Shown here in pieces: positions 1-10,663 of a stretch of 64,000 bases of DNA (position 1 is the first letter of the stretch; each line of letters begins with the position of its first letter). A program made the position numbers and the translations under genes. This stretch comes from Symbiodinium natans (Eukaryota; Sar; Dinophyceae; Suessiales; Symbiodiniaceae): positions 375,978 through 439,977 of the forward strand of contig CAJNDS010000424.1 in the NCBI GenBank assembly GCA_905221605.1. The letters run 5' to 3'. The notes beneath the pieces are model-generated. The model ran no database searches. It had not been told where the DNA came from and saw only the letters and a program-made list of their open reading frames with translations.

Positions 1-2129
1 ATAATCCCAAAGGTTAACCTGTCATTCCCCCAGGTTACTGGACAACTAAGTTTAGGGTTCAATGGCTTCTGAGGGGAGGCTCTGGCCGGGAGCACCGTCA
101 CGGAGCTGGAGAGGCTGCATCACATGCAGAAGAGGCGCGGCGGAATCACGGTGTATTCTGGTTTAGGGTTTAGGGTTCCTAGGTAGGCCCGTGTGATATG
201 TTGCATTTTCCCCTATTGGGTTTTGGATGTGAGGGTCTTCGGGCCATGCTAGCAGCTAGCCAGCCGCTTTTGGAGGGACTTGAATCTGTTAGTGTGTGAT
301 GCGATCTTGGTGCTCTTGTCGAAGATCTTCGGCCGGGCAGTTCTCCCTAAACCCTAAACCCTCAACCCCAGACCCTTTCTGGGGGTACCCGTTTACCAAG
401 GCCCTGTACTCCTAGACCAGGCTCAAAGGGTTCTAGGGCCCTCAGGTGGTAGCCTGTTCGGCCTTCTTTTGGTCCCTTGTATCCCTCTTCATGCATGAGA
501 ACCCGGGGATCCTAAACCCCAAAACATAAGAACCTAAACCCCAAACCCTAAACCCTAAACCCCCATTAGGATTTATATAGGGTTTAGGGTTTAGGGTTTA
601 GGGTTTAGGGTTTAGGGTTAACCCTAAACCCCCAGCCCTAAACCCCAAACCCTGAACCTTGAGGCCCGAAGTCCTCAGCTCTTGGCCAGGGTGGCTGCCG
701 CCATTTCCCCGCGTCATGGCCAGACGTGCTACCTGCCCTGGGGTAGTGCCCGGCACGCTTGCCTCATTGGTGCTTCAGGGAGGTCTGGGATCCCTCCTAT
801 CCCCCTAAACCCTAAACCCTAAACCCTAAACCCTAAACCCTAAACCCTAAACCCTAAACCCTAAACCCTAAACCCTAAACCCTAAACCCTAAACCCCATC
901 CCCCCAAAGGCCCCCAAGAATCCCTCTTGGGGGCCGAAAAGAACCCTCATCAATATCTCCGAGGCTGCCTCAACCCTGAAACCCAAACCCTAAAGCCCCT
1001 CAAAACCCTAAACCCTACACCCTACACCCTAAACCCTAAACCCTAAACCCTAAACCCTACACCCTTCCCCCCTTAAAACCCCAACACCCTATATCCCTCA
1101 AAGCCCCAAAATCCCTCAACTAAACCCCAAGCCCTGAATACCCTTATCAAAAGCCCAGCACCCCCTCAAAGTCCACAAAATCGGATACCCCCTTAAAACC
1201 CCCCTTTAAAACCCTAAAACCCTACAACCCTAAGCCTATATCCCCTAAAAGCCCACAACAAATCGGAAGAGCCTTAAGCTCTAAACCCTAAACCCTAAAT
1301 CCTATAAACCCGAAACCCGAAACCCGAAACCCTAAACCCTAAACCCTAAACCCTAAACCCTAAACCCTAAGCCGTAAAAAAACCCAACACCTTATATCCC
1401 CCTCAAAGCCCCAAAACAAATCGGGAGGCTCCGGCTACCTGGCCGCCGCAGCGCTGCGGCAGCTGGGCCAGGGGGATGAGGCCCCATTCGGGGCCCAGGG
1501 TTTTGCGGGCTTTGGGGGTTTTGGGTTTAGGGTTTAGGGTTTAGGGCCCCCAGGGGCCCCCAAGATGGAGAGGTTTGGGATTTTGGGGGGTTTGGCTGTT
1601 TAGGTTTCAGGGTTTGTGCGTTTGGGGTTCTAGGGTGTTTAGGGTTTGTGCTTTGGGGTTTTGGGAGTTTGGGGGTTTTGGTGGGTTGTGGGGGGTGTGG
1701 GGGGGTTTGTGGGTTTGAGGGTTTTTGGTGTGTTGGGGTTTTGGGGTTTTGGGGTTTGGGGTTTTAGGGTTTTGGGGTATTGGGGTTTTGGGGTTTTGGG
1801 GTTTTGGGATTTTGGGGTTTTGGGGTTTTGGGGTTTTGGGGTTTTGGGGTTTTGGGGTTTTGGGGTTTTGGGGTTTTGGGGTTTTGGGGTTTTGGGGTTT
1901 TGGGGTTCAGGGTTTTGGGGTTCAAGGGTTCAGGGTTTTAGGGCGTTAAGCAAAAGTTTCGGGTTAACAGAGGTTGTTCGGGGAGATGTTCATTTGGGTT
2001 TACCGCGGGTTCATGTATCGGGTCGGGAGGTGTCTGGGACCCTAAACTCTAAACCCTGAACCCTGATAAGCAGCAAAGGGGCCTAAAGTTTAACCCCTCA
2101 ACCCAAGCAGCCAACTTTAGGGTCATCTC
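1..2129. repeat. Telomere-motif-rich region without recognisable genes
   Basis: This stretch is dominated by CCCTAAA/TTTAGGG and degenerate variants, broken by short unique spacers. The longest clean array is at about 804-895 on the CCCTAAA strand. At 535-640 a CCCTAAA run, a TTTAGGG run and a second CCCTAAA run follow each other and can fold back. Open frames over the GT-rich part are repeat translations of alternating G, F, W, V and L and are not genes. No spacer showed a family motif or splice-flanked coding signal that I could defend. Because unique DNA follows every array, this is not a chromosome end as far as visible. Confidence 0.85.
1733..1912 (+). repeat. (TTTTGGGG)n array
   Basis: About twenty near-perfect 8-bp units of TTTTGGGG replace the 7-bp TTTAGGG unit used elsewhere. 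The array is flanked by mixed TTTAGGG and TTCAGGG units. A shorter array of the same unit is at about 16054-16125. The unit is the spirotrich-ciliate telomere motif, but here it is interstitial and probably a slippage derivative of TTTAGGG. Confidence 0.9.
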
Positions 2130-2224
2130 GGTTGGGATGTTCCCCCTTATACTAGCAGTGATGATAATAGGTGGTACTGGCATCCCTATGAAGGATTGTT
2201 AGTGTAAGGGGGAGCATCCCAACC
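2130..2224. mobile_element. TIR-1 family element
   Basis: This is a short element with ends TTGGGATGTTCCCCCTTATA and its inverted match ending near 2224. It is the first of six copies in the window (also at about 25462, 31042, 41141, 51447 and 61102). No coding capacity. The 51447 and 61102 copies lie inside DHAD introns, so this family is part of the intron-associated set. Confidence 0.75.
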
Positions 2225-2739
2225 AAAAGGGTTTGATTACAGCATTTTGGAGTTTAGGTTTTTTCTAATGAAAAGGTTTAGGGTTAGGGTAGGAAGATCC
2301 GTGAGACTTGTCTCAGCATCAACCCTGAAAGGGTTGAAGCCCTATGTGCATATACTCAAAAATACAATACACATACTTGTACATACTCATTTACTTGTAT
2401 ACATACATGCACGTATGTACACATACGCATAGTTCATTATAAGGTTACACTTAAAAAGGAAGACGCCCCACGCTCTCTGCCCTAATTGAGCCCTGATGGT
2501 TAAACCCCAAACCCTACAAACCCTCTAAACCCTCTAAACCCCACAAACCCTATAACATCTATAAACTCTATAGACTCTACGAACCCTATAAACCTATAAA
2601 CCCTAAATCCTAAACCCTAAAACCTTGTCAAGGTGGCAGCACTCGAGCGCCTTCTGCGGCCGTCTCAGTCGCCTCACAGTCGTCATTCGGCTTGCGACCG
2701 GGGTCTCAGGTGCCGCGGTGCAGGTGCTGGCAGTGTGCG

Positions 2740-2855
2740 CTGCGTAGGGTTTAGGGTTTAGGGTTTAGGGTTTAGGGTTTAGGGCTAAGGGCTTAGGGCT
2801 TAGGGCTTAGGGCTTAGGGCTTAGGGCTTAGGGCTTAGGGCTTAGGGCTTAGGGT
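2740..2855 (+). repeat. TTTAGGG array shifting to GCTTAGG units
   Basis: Five TTTAGGG units are followed by about ten units in which one T is replaced by C, then by TTTAGGG again. The homogeneous variant block indicates local unit amplification rather than telomerase addition. It lies just upstream of the peptide-gene array. Confidence 0.85.
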
Positions 2856-3262
2856 TTAGCATGGCCTAAGGAACTTTCCGAAGGGCGCCCATCATCACCA
2901 GACTTTCATACTTGATTGACCCTAGCACGCTTCCTGTTTTTCCTCGTTCTCTCGACATGCCACGCCATCTTCTCATGTCTTGCATGGCACGCAGTCAACA
3001 GTTCTTTGGCGGGTGACAGAAGTCGCTGTTGCAGGTCTGCAGAATCTGGCCGTATTGCGCGTACTCATGTACCGTGTCGTACATCAGAAGCTTTGCTCTC
3101 GTCATCCCCCTCTTCGTTGACCTGCCGTGTGCCCAGGGTCGAGCATGGACATTCTCTGCCTTTGCACGACATCGTGTTCCACCGCCCGCCTTCGGGCTCA
3201 AAAGCCGACAGCTGGCAAATCTACGCTGAGCATCCCAGATCTAACACCTCCTGTCACAAAGG

Positions 3263-3828
3263 ATGGCCGTGCAGGCAGTTCGCTTCTTCGCTGTGGTCTT
3301 CGTGCTGCTCCTCGGTGTGGTGGATGGCGGACCCCTGGCCTACGGGATCTGTCAGTCCGGCTGCAACGCCGGGGTTGTGGCGTGCTATGCCGCAGCGGGC
3401 TTTACGTTCGGGACGGTGACGGCAGGCGCCTAGAACTCAGTCGGCGCTATGAAGCAGTTTTGATCATGCTGTCATGCGGTTCCATGTTGAGTGGCAAAGC
3501 AACGGAAAAAGTGATGTATGCTATAGGAATGCAGCTGTTGTATATATGCGTGTGATTGCTTAAACTACCCTGCTAGTGAAATGGGCATCAGATTGTCTAA
3601 TCACAAGAGAATCACAAGGCCGGAACGCCTGCGGCCATCATCGCTTGCAGCTCCGCTTTCAGTCCAAGACGTTTTGGCTGTCCTGTGCTGTATAGGGTTT
3701 CCCTTAAATATGGTTAACCCAAACCCGAGCTGATCCGAGCTGGCTCGCAAACTTGCAGCTCAGGCAACAGTGCTTTGGGGGTCTGCATGGCCGCATGTGT
3801 TGCTGCCGGCTGCACGCCCACGCCATGA
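3263..3828 (+). CDS. Small secreted cysteine-rich protein, array copy 1 (A type), 3 exons
   Basis: Exons are 3263-3427, 3619-3646 and 3764-3828, joining to 86 codons including TGA. The protein starts MAVQAVRFFAVV with a hydrophobic signal peptide of about 20 residues ending near VVDGG. The mature part has two similar halves, CNAGVVACYAAAG and CNSALGVCMAACVAAG, and ends CTPTP. Seven cysteines suggest disulfides. From memory, similar short AYG-C-x3-CN-x5-C proteins occur as uncharacterised secreted proteins in several eukaryotes; no function is known to me. Both introns are GC-AG. Exon 1 alone reads into an immediate TAG, so an unspliced reading misses the second half. The 28-nt middle exon encodes AGTPAAIIA plus one base of the next cysteine codon. 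Confidence 0.85.
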
Positions 3829-4426
3829 GCATGGCCTGACGATGAAGCTTGGACGTTGAGATGAAGATCCAGCTGATTCTCGGGTCTGTTGCCGGTGTGA
3901 CTGGGGCTCACAGATCCGTACCGATGCACAGTGTACAGGCGCTGCTGTCTTCATTGTCCTGTTCTGTTCCTAGCTGCAATTCGATGCTGTGTGCGTCTGA
4001 GCTGTGGTTGCATCATCTGCTATCGCGAACAAGTCGCGATCGCAAGTTGACCATTTTCTACACAAGACTGTTGCAGCAGAGAAGAGGGAAATCACAATTA
4101 AGTCACGACTCGCTAAAGTCGCAGCGTGTGTCATACATGTGTATGATTGCTTGCCTTCTGAGTGCACAACTGATCCCCAACAAAAGTCATAGTTGCAGAT
4201 CTGCAGGGTCTGGCCGTGTAGCACGGGCTCATGTGCTTTGTCGTACATCAGGAGTGTTGCCTTGATTATCCCCTTCATCGTTGACCTGCCGTGTGTCCAG
4301 GGTCGAACATGGACATTCTCTGCCTTTGCACGACATAGTGTTCCACCGCCCGCCTTCGGGCTCAAAAGCCGACAGCTGGCAAACCTACGCTGAGCATCCC
4401 AGTTCTAACACCTCCAGTCAGAAAGG

Positions 4427-4968
4427 ATGGCCGCGCAGGCAGTTCGCTTCTTCGCCGTGGTCTTTGTGCTGCTCCTCCGTGTGGTGGATGGCGGGCCCGC
4501 GGCCTACGGGATCTGTCAGACCGGCTGCAACGCCGGGGTTGTGGCCTGCTATGCCGCAGCGGGCTTTACGTTCGGAACGGTGACAGCAGGCGTCTAGAAC
4601 TCAGTCGGCGCTATGAAGCAGTGTTGATCATGCTGTCATGCGGTTCAATGTTGAGTGGCAAAACAACGGGAAAGTGATGTGCGCAAGTGTTTATAGGATA
4701 ATTGCTTGATCTACCTAGCTAGTGAAATGGGCATCAGGTTGTCTAATCACAAGAGAATCACGAGGCCGGTACACCTGCAGCCATCGTTGCTTGCAACTCC
4801 GCTGTCAGTCCAAGACGTTTTGGCTGTCCTGTAGGGTTTCCCTTAAATAAGCCTTAAATAAGCTTCGCCCAAGCCCGAACTGGCTGGCTCACTCGCAGCT
4901 CAGGCAACACTGCTTTGGGGGTCTGCATGGCCGCCTGTGTTGCTGCCGGCTGCACGCCCACACCATGA
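4427..4968 (+). CDS. Small secreted cysteine-rich protein, array copy 2 (B type), 3 exons
   Basis: Exons are 4427-4591, 4765-4792 and 4904-4968, in the same phases as copy 1. It differs from A-type copies by Ala3, Arg18, Ala25 and Thr32, by Val instead of Ile in the middle exon, and by Thr after CN in exon 3. The first intron starts with GT (GTCTAG) where copies 1 and 3 have GC (GCCTAG). The second intron starts GCAACT and the third exon starts GCAAC, so a short direct repeat flanks the intron. All cysteines are kept, so the copy looks functional. Confidence 0.85.
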
Positions 4969-5578
4969 GCCTGGCCTGACGACGAAGCCTGGAAGTTTAG
5001 ATGAAGATCCAGCTGATTCTCGGGTCTGCTTCTGGTGTGACTGGAACCCACAGATCCGTACCGATGCACAGTGTACAGGCGCTGCTGTCTTCATTGTCCT
5101 GTTCTGTTCCTAGCTGCATCTATCAGCCTTCGATGCTGTGTGCGTCTGAGCTGTGGTTGCACTATCTACTTTCGCGAACAAGTCGCGATCGCAAGTTGAC
5201 ATTGTCTACAAGACTGTTGCAGCAGACATGAGGGCAATCATCAGCACGACTCGCTGAGCTCGCAGTGTTATGGTTGTAAGATACCGGCTCCAGCCTTGTT
5301 GCCTCCTGATTGCGCAGCCGAGCCCCAGCAGAAGTCACAGTTGCAGTTCGGCAGAATCTGGACGTACTCATGTACTGCATCGTAGATCAGAAGCTTCGCG
5401 CTTGGTATCCCCATCATTCCCATCATTATTGAGATGCCATGTGCCCAGGGTCGAACATGAACATTTTCTGCCTGTGCACGACATAGTGTTCCACCGCCCG
5501 CCTTCGTTCGGGTTCAAAAGCCGACAGCTGGCAAATCTACGCTGAGCATCCCAGTTCTAACACCTCCTGTCACAAAGG

Positions 5579-6154
5579 ATGGCCGCGCAGGCAGTTCGCT
5601 TCTTCGCTGTGGTCTTCGTGCTGCTCCTCGGTGTGGTGGATGGCGGACCCCTGGCCTACGGGATCTGTCAGTCCGGCTGCAACGCCGGGGTTGTGGCGTG
5701 CTATGCCGCAGCGGGCTTTACGTTCGGGACGGTGACGGCAGGCGCCTAGAACTCAGTCGGCGCTATGAAGCAGTTTTGATCATGCTGTCATGCGGTTCAA
5801 TGTTGAGTGGCAAAGCAACGGAAAAAGTGATGTATGCTATAGGAATGCAGCTGTTGTATATATATATATATATGCGTGTGATTGCTTGATCTACCCTGCT
5901 AGTGAAATGGGCATCAGATTGTCTAATCACAAGAGAATCACAAGGCCGGAACGCCTGCGGCCATCATCGCTTGCAGCTCCGCTTTCAGTCCAAGACGTTT
6001 TGGCTGTCCTGTGCTGTATAGGGTTTCCCTTAAATATGGTTAACCCAAACCCGAGCTGATCCGAGCTGGCTCGCAAACTTGCAGCTCAGGCAACAGTGCT
6101 TTGGGGGTCTGCATGGCCGCATGTGTTGCTGCCGGCTGCACGCCCACGCCATGA
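5579..6154 (+). CDS. Small secreted cysteine-rich protein, array copy 3 (A type), 3 exons
   Basis: Exons are 5579-5743, 5945-5972 and 6090-6154. The predicted protein matches copy 1 except Ala for Val at residue 3. Both introns are GC-AG. Intron 1 contains an expanded (TA)n run at about 5858-5872 that copy 1 has only in short form. Upstream sequence is diverged from copies 2 and 4 near 5250-5450, so upstream control may differ. Confidence 0.85.
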
Positions 6155-6758
6155 GCATGGCCTGACGATGAAGCTTGGACGTTGAGATGAAGATCCAGCT
6201 GATTCTCGGGTCTGTTGCCGGTGTGACTGGGACTCACAGATCCGTACCGATGCACAGTGTACAGGCGCTGCTGTCTTCATTGTCCTGTTCTGTTCCTAGC
6301 TGCAATCAGCCTTCGATGCTGTGTGCGTCGGAGATGTGGTTGCATCATCTGCTATCGCGAACAAGTCGCGATCGCAAGTTGACCATTTTCTACACAAGAC
6401 TGTTGCAGCAGAGAAGAGGGAAATCACAATTAAGTCACGACTCGCTAAGGTCGCAGCGTGTGTCATACATGTGTATGATTGCTTGCCTTCTGAGTGCACA
6501 ACGGATCCCCAACAAAAGTCATAGTTGCAGATCTGCAGAGTCTGGCCGTGTAGCACGGGCTCATGTACTTTGTCGTACATCAGGAGTGTTGCCCTGATTA
6601 TCCCCTTCATCGTTGACCTGCCGTGTGTCCAGGGTCGAACATGGACATTCTCTGCCTTTGCACGACATAGTGTTCCACCGCCCGCCTTCGGGCTCAAAAG
6701 CCGACAGCTGGCAAACCTACGCTGAGCATCCCAGTTCTAACACCTCCAGTCACAAAGG

Positions 6759-7322
6759 ATGGCCGTGCAGGCAGTTCGCTTCTTCGCCGTGGTCTTTGTG
6801 CTGCTCCTCCGTGTGGTGGATGGCGGGCCCGCGGCCTACGGGATCTGTCAGACCGGCTGCAACGCCGGGGTTGTGGCCTGCTACGCCGCAGCGGGCTTTA
6901 CGTTCGGGACGGTGACGGCAGGCGTCTAGAACTCAGTCGGCGCTATGAAGCAGTGTTGATCATGCTGTCATGCGGTTCAATGTTGAGTGGCAAAACAACG
7001 GGAAAGTGATGCGTGCAAGTGTTTATAGGATTGCAGCTGTTGTATATGCTTGTAATTGCTTGATCTACCTAGCTAGTGAAATGGGCATCAGGTTGTCTAA
7101 TCACAAGAGAATCACGAGGCCGGTACACCTGCAGCCATCGTTGCTTGCAACTCCGCTGTCAGTCCAAGACGTTTTGGCTGTCCTGTAGGGTTTCCCTTAA
7201 ATAAGCCTTAAATAAGCTTCGCCCAAGCCCGAACTGGCTGGCTCACTCGCAGCTCAGGCAACACTGCTTTGGGGGTCTGCATGGCCGCCTGTGTTGCTGC
7301 CGGCTGCACGCCCACACCATGA
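6759..7322 (+). CDS. Small secreted cysteine-rich protein, array copy 4 (B type), 3 exons
   Basis: Exons are 6759-6923, 7119-7146 and 7258-7322. The protein is copy 2 with Val for Ala at residue 3. Intron 1 uses GT and intron 2 uses GC. This is the last full unit. The 3' flank keeps the unit sequence to about 7655 and is then replaced by unrelated repeats. No stop, frameshift or lost cysteine is seen. Confidence 0.85.
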
Positions 7323-7666
7323 GCCTGGCCTGACGACGAAGCCTGGAAGTTTAGATGAAGATCCAGCTGATTCTCGGGTCTGCTTCTGGTGTGACTGGAA
7401 CCCACAGATCCGTACCGATGCACAGTGTACAGCGCTGCTGTCTTCATTGTCATGTTCCTTTCCTAGCTGCATCTATCAGCCTTCGATGCTGTGTGCGTCT
7501 GAGCTGTGGTTGCACTATCTACTATCGCGAACACGTCGCGATCGCAAGTTGACATTGTCTACAAGACTGTTGCAGCAGACATGAGGGCAATCAAACTCAC
7601 GACTTGCTGAGCTCGCAGGCTGTGTCATACATGCGTATGGCTGCAAGATACCGGCTTCAGCCTTTT

Positions 7667-7757
7667 CCAGGATTGGAGGATGGGCTATTAGACCTTATAA
7701 CCCCCAAAATCAGTTTTTTATAGGGTTGGTTACAGGGCCTATAATGGCCCATCCTGG
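7667..7757. mobile_element. TIR-8 family element bordering the peptide array
   Basis: The inverted ends are GATGGGCTATTA and TAATGGCCCATCCTGG. The element falls where homology to the tandem unit stops, so insertion or breakage here may have set the array edge. Other copies are at about 33036, 40940 and 50082; a remnant is at about 18011. Confidence 0.7.
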
Positions 7758-7860
7758 TTGTTACCTCCTCAGTGCACAACCTGTGCCATTCAAGCCTGTG
7801 TTAAAGGGTATCTATAGCGCCCGACTTCCCTCATCATTCCCTTCTAAGAACCCGGAGGAT

Positions 7861-7914
7861 CCCTGAACCCTAAACCCTAAACCCTAAACCCTAAACCCTA
7901 AACCCTAAACCCTC
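7861..7914. repeat. CCCTAAA array
   Basis: Seven to eight perfect CCCTAAA units. Immediately 3' is a short open stretch (about 7922-7987) ending at a possible GC donor, which could be an exon of an unidentified gene; I could not link it to anything. Confidence 0.8.
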
Positions 7915-8018
7915 AATCTGCTGCACTCAGGCCTGGGCTCAAGGTCTCCAAGGACGCGAGGGGCCGGGCCTTTGAAATTATTTCGCAGGCGTTACCCTGC
8001 AATTTTGGGGCCCAAAAC

Positions 8019-8284
8019 CCTAAGGGCCCATGTAATATATATATATATATATAATATATATCTATATATCTATATATATATATATATAGTCTTACTGACT
8101 CAAAAAAGCCCAACTTTTCAACTTTTTTGGGCTTCTTAGAAGGTAGTTTTTTTTCTGGAAGTTTCAACTTTTGCGTCCTTGGGTTTTGGGCCTGTAAGTA
8201 GTACATACTTGGGCCTTCAAGGGGCTGCTGTAGTGTAGCTTTAGGGCCCACATATGTACTATATGGGTACATGGACCCTTAGGG
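8019..8284. mobile_element. TIR-3 family element, expanded by (TA)n and unique filler
   Basis: The left end AAGGGCCCATGTA is soon interrupted by a long (TA)n tract. The right end TATGGGTACATGGACCCTTA is intact. The usual 105-bp core is stretched to about 265 bp by the microsatellite and about 130 bp of other sequence. The family has about nine copies in this window. Confidence 0.65.
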
Positions 8285-8535
8285 AAAGGGTTTGCCTACA
8301 CCCCCAAAGTACGTAACAGGCCCTTTTAATGGCTTTCCGGCAACTTTTGAACCTACTTCGGCGGTCCAGGTAGCGGTTCGCATTTTCAGAATCACGGGGA
8401 CGTGCTGTTTTCGGTCTTTAAAGGCCTGCACCATGAGTTCCAAGAAAGTGAAACGAATCAAAAAACCGCATCGAATCATGGTCACTTGTGGGGAGGGAAC
8501 ATCCCCTCGTGGTAACTCTGTCGCTGAGCCTAAGC
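8285..8535 (+). other. Unassigned unique DNA with open frames
   Basis: This unique stretch has a continuous open frame on each strand but no motif I recognise and no clear conserved splice boundaries. It may be intron or intergenic DNA. I do not call a gene. Confidence 0.4.
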
Positions 8536-8932
8536 CCTAAACCCTAAACCCTGAACCCTAAACCCTAAACCCTAACCCTGAACCCTAAACCCTAACCCTG
8601 AACCCTGAACCCTAAACCCTAAACCCTAAGCCCTAAATCTTAGGTAGGCTTGAATGCTATAAAGCCCTCCCTTCGGGCTTGGGGGAGGACGAGCTGGCTC
8701 TCCGGTCCACAACCTCGGAGCAGGGACCCCAGTTGCAGAGAAAGCCGAATGCTCTAAGCCTTCTAAGCCCTAGACCCTAGACCCTAAATCCTAGGCCCTA
8801 AACCCTAAACCCTAAACCCTAAATCCTAAACCCTAAACCCTAAACCCTAAACCCTAAACCCTAAACCCTAAACCCTAAACCCTAAACCCTAAACCCTAAA
8901 CCCTAAACCCTAAACCCTAAACCCTAGCCCTA
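8536..8932. repeat. CCCTAAA arrays around a short unique spacer
   Basis: Two CCCTAAA arrays (about 8536-8638 and 8765-8932) surround a 120-bp spacer. The spacer has an open, charged frame (EDELALRSTTSEQ) that could be an exon. The second array has about 16 nearly perfect units. Confidence 0.8.
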
Positions 8933-10430
8933 AATGCCCTAAAAACCTAAACCCTGTCTCCTAAATCCTATGAAGCAAAGGGAGCCTTGGGATGCCTTGC
9001 AGGAACATGGCGACCCTCTCGAGCGCACTCTTTGCTGACCTGCGGGGGATGGCTGGAGGAGCAGGGTTTAGGGTGGTTTAGGGTTTTGGGTTTGGGGTTT
9101 AGGGTTAGGTTTTAGGGCTTAGGGTTTAGGGTCTAGGGTTTAGGGTTCAGGGTTTAAGGTTAAGGGTGCCGAGTTTCGGGGGCTCTCAGGGCTTGGGCAT
9201 GTTTAGGATGGGGGCTTCAGGATACGGGGTGCGTTGTTGAACGTAGGCTTGCCAGCAAAATGCCTGTAGAACGATGCGAGATGATGCGGGAGCGGGGTCG
9301 GGGTTGCTTGTGAAAATCGCGAATGGGCGAACCATGCGCTTGTCTTCTCACCCGACCGTGGATTGCGGGTTCTCCTTGTTTTTGAAGGTCTTTGGCAGTC
9401 GAAGTTCTCGGATTGTGCTTGTGATTTTTTGCGAAATTTTGCAGATGTTCTATGGCACGGGAGTAGGCCCTTTTGTTCTGATACGGTTTCGGCTCCCTTA
9501 ATAAGCTCCTTTAATTAAACCAAAAGGGGCACCCTTTTCATTCCTAGGTTACTTTGGGTCATCGTAAACCCTCAACCCTATATAAACCCTAAACCCCAAG
9601 CCCTAAACCCTATAAACCTTGTTTCAGGGAGTGTGAGGTTCCGTGCCTTGTGCTCCGTCTGCAGGCTCCATCGGCAGCTCAGGCGGCCCTGCTCCATGGG
9701 GGTTGACAGCTTTGAGGATATAGGTTTGGCTGTTTTGGCTTGAACCTAAACCCTAAACCCTAGCCCTAAACCCTAAACCCTAAACCCTTAATTTAGGGTT
9801 TTCAGGACTTCAGGCTTGAAGACTTCAGGGCTTCGGGTTGCCGGCCTGGACCCTTCCATCCCGCCGGAATGGGCTCCCCTTGTCGGCTAGCTACAGAGGG
9901 ATCCCTTTATAATTCTTTTTGTTAGGGTTTAGGGTTTAGGGCTTAGGGCTTAGGGCTTAGGGCTTAGGGTTTAGGGTTTAGGGTTTAGGGTTTAGGATTT
10001 AGGGCTTAGGGTTTAGGGTTTAGGGTTTAGGGCTAGGACCGGGAGTTAGCCTGTTTTTCAATTTTTTGGGGTTGGGGTTCCCTTCTAATCCCCTGAAAAC
10101 CAAGAAGGGCACCCTTTAAATTCCTAGGTTTTCTCCCGGGTCTAGAAGGGCATGGCATGTCGATGCGAACGTTCTTGACTTGGCTTTGGCTTGGGGTTCG
10201 TATAGGAGGGGAATTGGAGCGGCGCGGCCCCATACATTTTTCAAGACTGTTTGTCCAGGCACGTGGCTTGGTTTCAGTTTAGCAGTTCTCGGCTTCCCAC
10301 TTTCAGCCCGGCTCGTGTCCGACAAGATCTTATGCAGACTGACGAATCCTGGAAGTAGCGCCTCTGGGGACGCTTGGGGTTGTTGCTGTTTAGGATTTAG
10401 GGCTTAGGGTTATACTTGAATTCAAGGGCG
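8933..10430. other. Mixed telomere-motif blocks and unassigned spacers
   Basis: Degenerate TTTAGGG and CCCTAAA blocks alternate with unique spacers at about 8975-9060, 9180-9500, 9630-9745, 9830-9920 and 10140-10390. Several spacers begin after an AG and are open on the + strand, as exons would be, but none carries a recognisable motif. A TIR-12-like piece (ends around CCCTTATAA/CCAAAAAGGGCACC) lies at about 10068-10137. Confidence 0.5.
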
Positions 10431-10577
10431 CTTAGTAACCCATGATAAGTGTAGGTGCAACCCACATATAAGCCCCTTAAGTACCCTCATCGGGTTATAA
10501 TTGGGTTATAAGTACAGCTACAATTGGGCTACTAAGTACCATCAACCTCCAAGTAGGGTTGTGAGTCACCAGCGGAG

Positions 10578-10663
10578 GTGGCATCTTCACCGGCCCTGCC
10601 GCCACTGCTGCCTCGCCGCCCAAAGCCGACGAGCAAGAGAAGGCGGCCAAAGCTTGGGGCTGA
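10578..10663 (+). CDS. Candidate terminal exon of an unidentified gene
   Basis: A 28-codon open stretch follows the acceptor CGGAG and ends at TGA 10661-10663. It encodes GGIFTGPAATAAS followed by a Lys/Glu/Ala-rich tail KADEQEKAAKAWG, typical of a flexible hydrophilic C-terminus. Upstream exons could not be assigned, so product and reading frame are uncertain. Confidence 0.35.

Larger units (their letters stand above)
2990..7660 (+). repeat. Tandem gene array, four units of about 1.16 kb (A-B-A-B)
   Basis: Four similar units each contain a three-exon gene for a small cysteine-rich secreted protein. Start codons at 3263, 4427, 5579 and 6759 give spacings of 1164, 1152 and 1180 bp. Units 1 and 3 share diagnostic differences, such as a GC first-intron donor and residues Leu25 and Ser32. 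Units 2 and 4 share others (GT donor, Arg18, Ala25, Thr32). The array therefore expanded by duplicating an A-B pair of about 2.3 kb. The non-coding parts are also conserved, so other open frames across the units are by-products. After gene 4 the unit runs to about 7655 and stops at a TIR-8 element. Confidence 0.9.

Noticed and set aside
1733-1912. Ciliate contamination based on TTTTGGGG
   Set aside because: The array grades into TTTAGGG within the same contig and the genes show dinoflagellate-type introns.
1646-2059. 137-codon open frame rich in G, F, W, V and L
   Set aside because: It is a translation of the TTTTGGGG/TTTAGGG repeats and has no independent coding signal.
1-2855. A true chromosome end (telomere)
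   Set aside because: The motifs flip orientation, are broken by unique DNA and continue throughout the 64 kb, so they are interstitial.
3849-4365. ORFs of 130-140 codons on both strands between the peptide-gene exons
   Set aside because: The frames are conserved only because the tandem units are similar; they overlap introns and spacers and lack a shared start and stop in all four units.
2990-7660. The 56-residue one-exon peptide as the complete product
   Set aside because: The second half of the cysteine-rich domain is encoded in phase by two downstream exons in all four copies.
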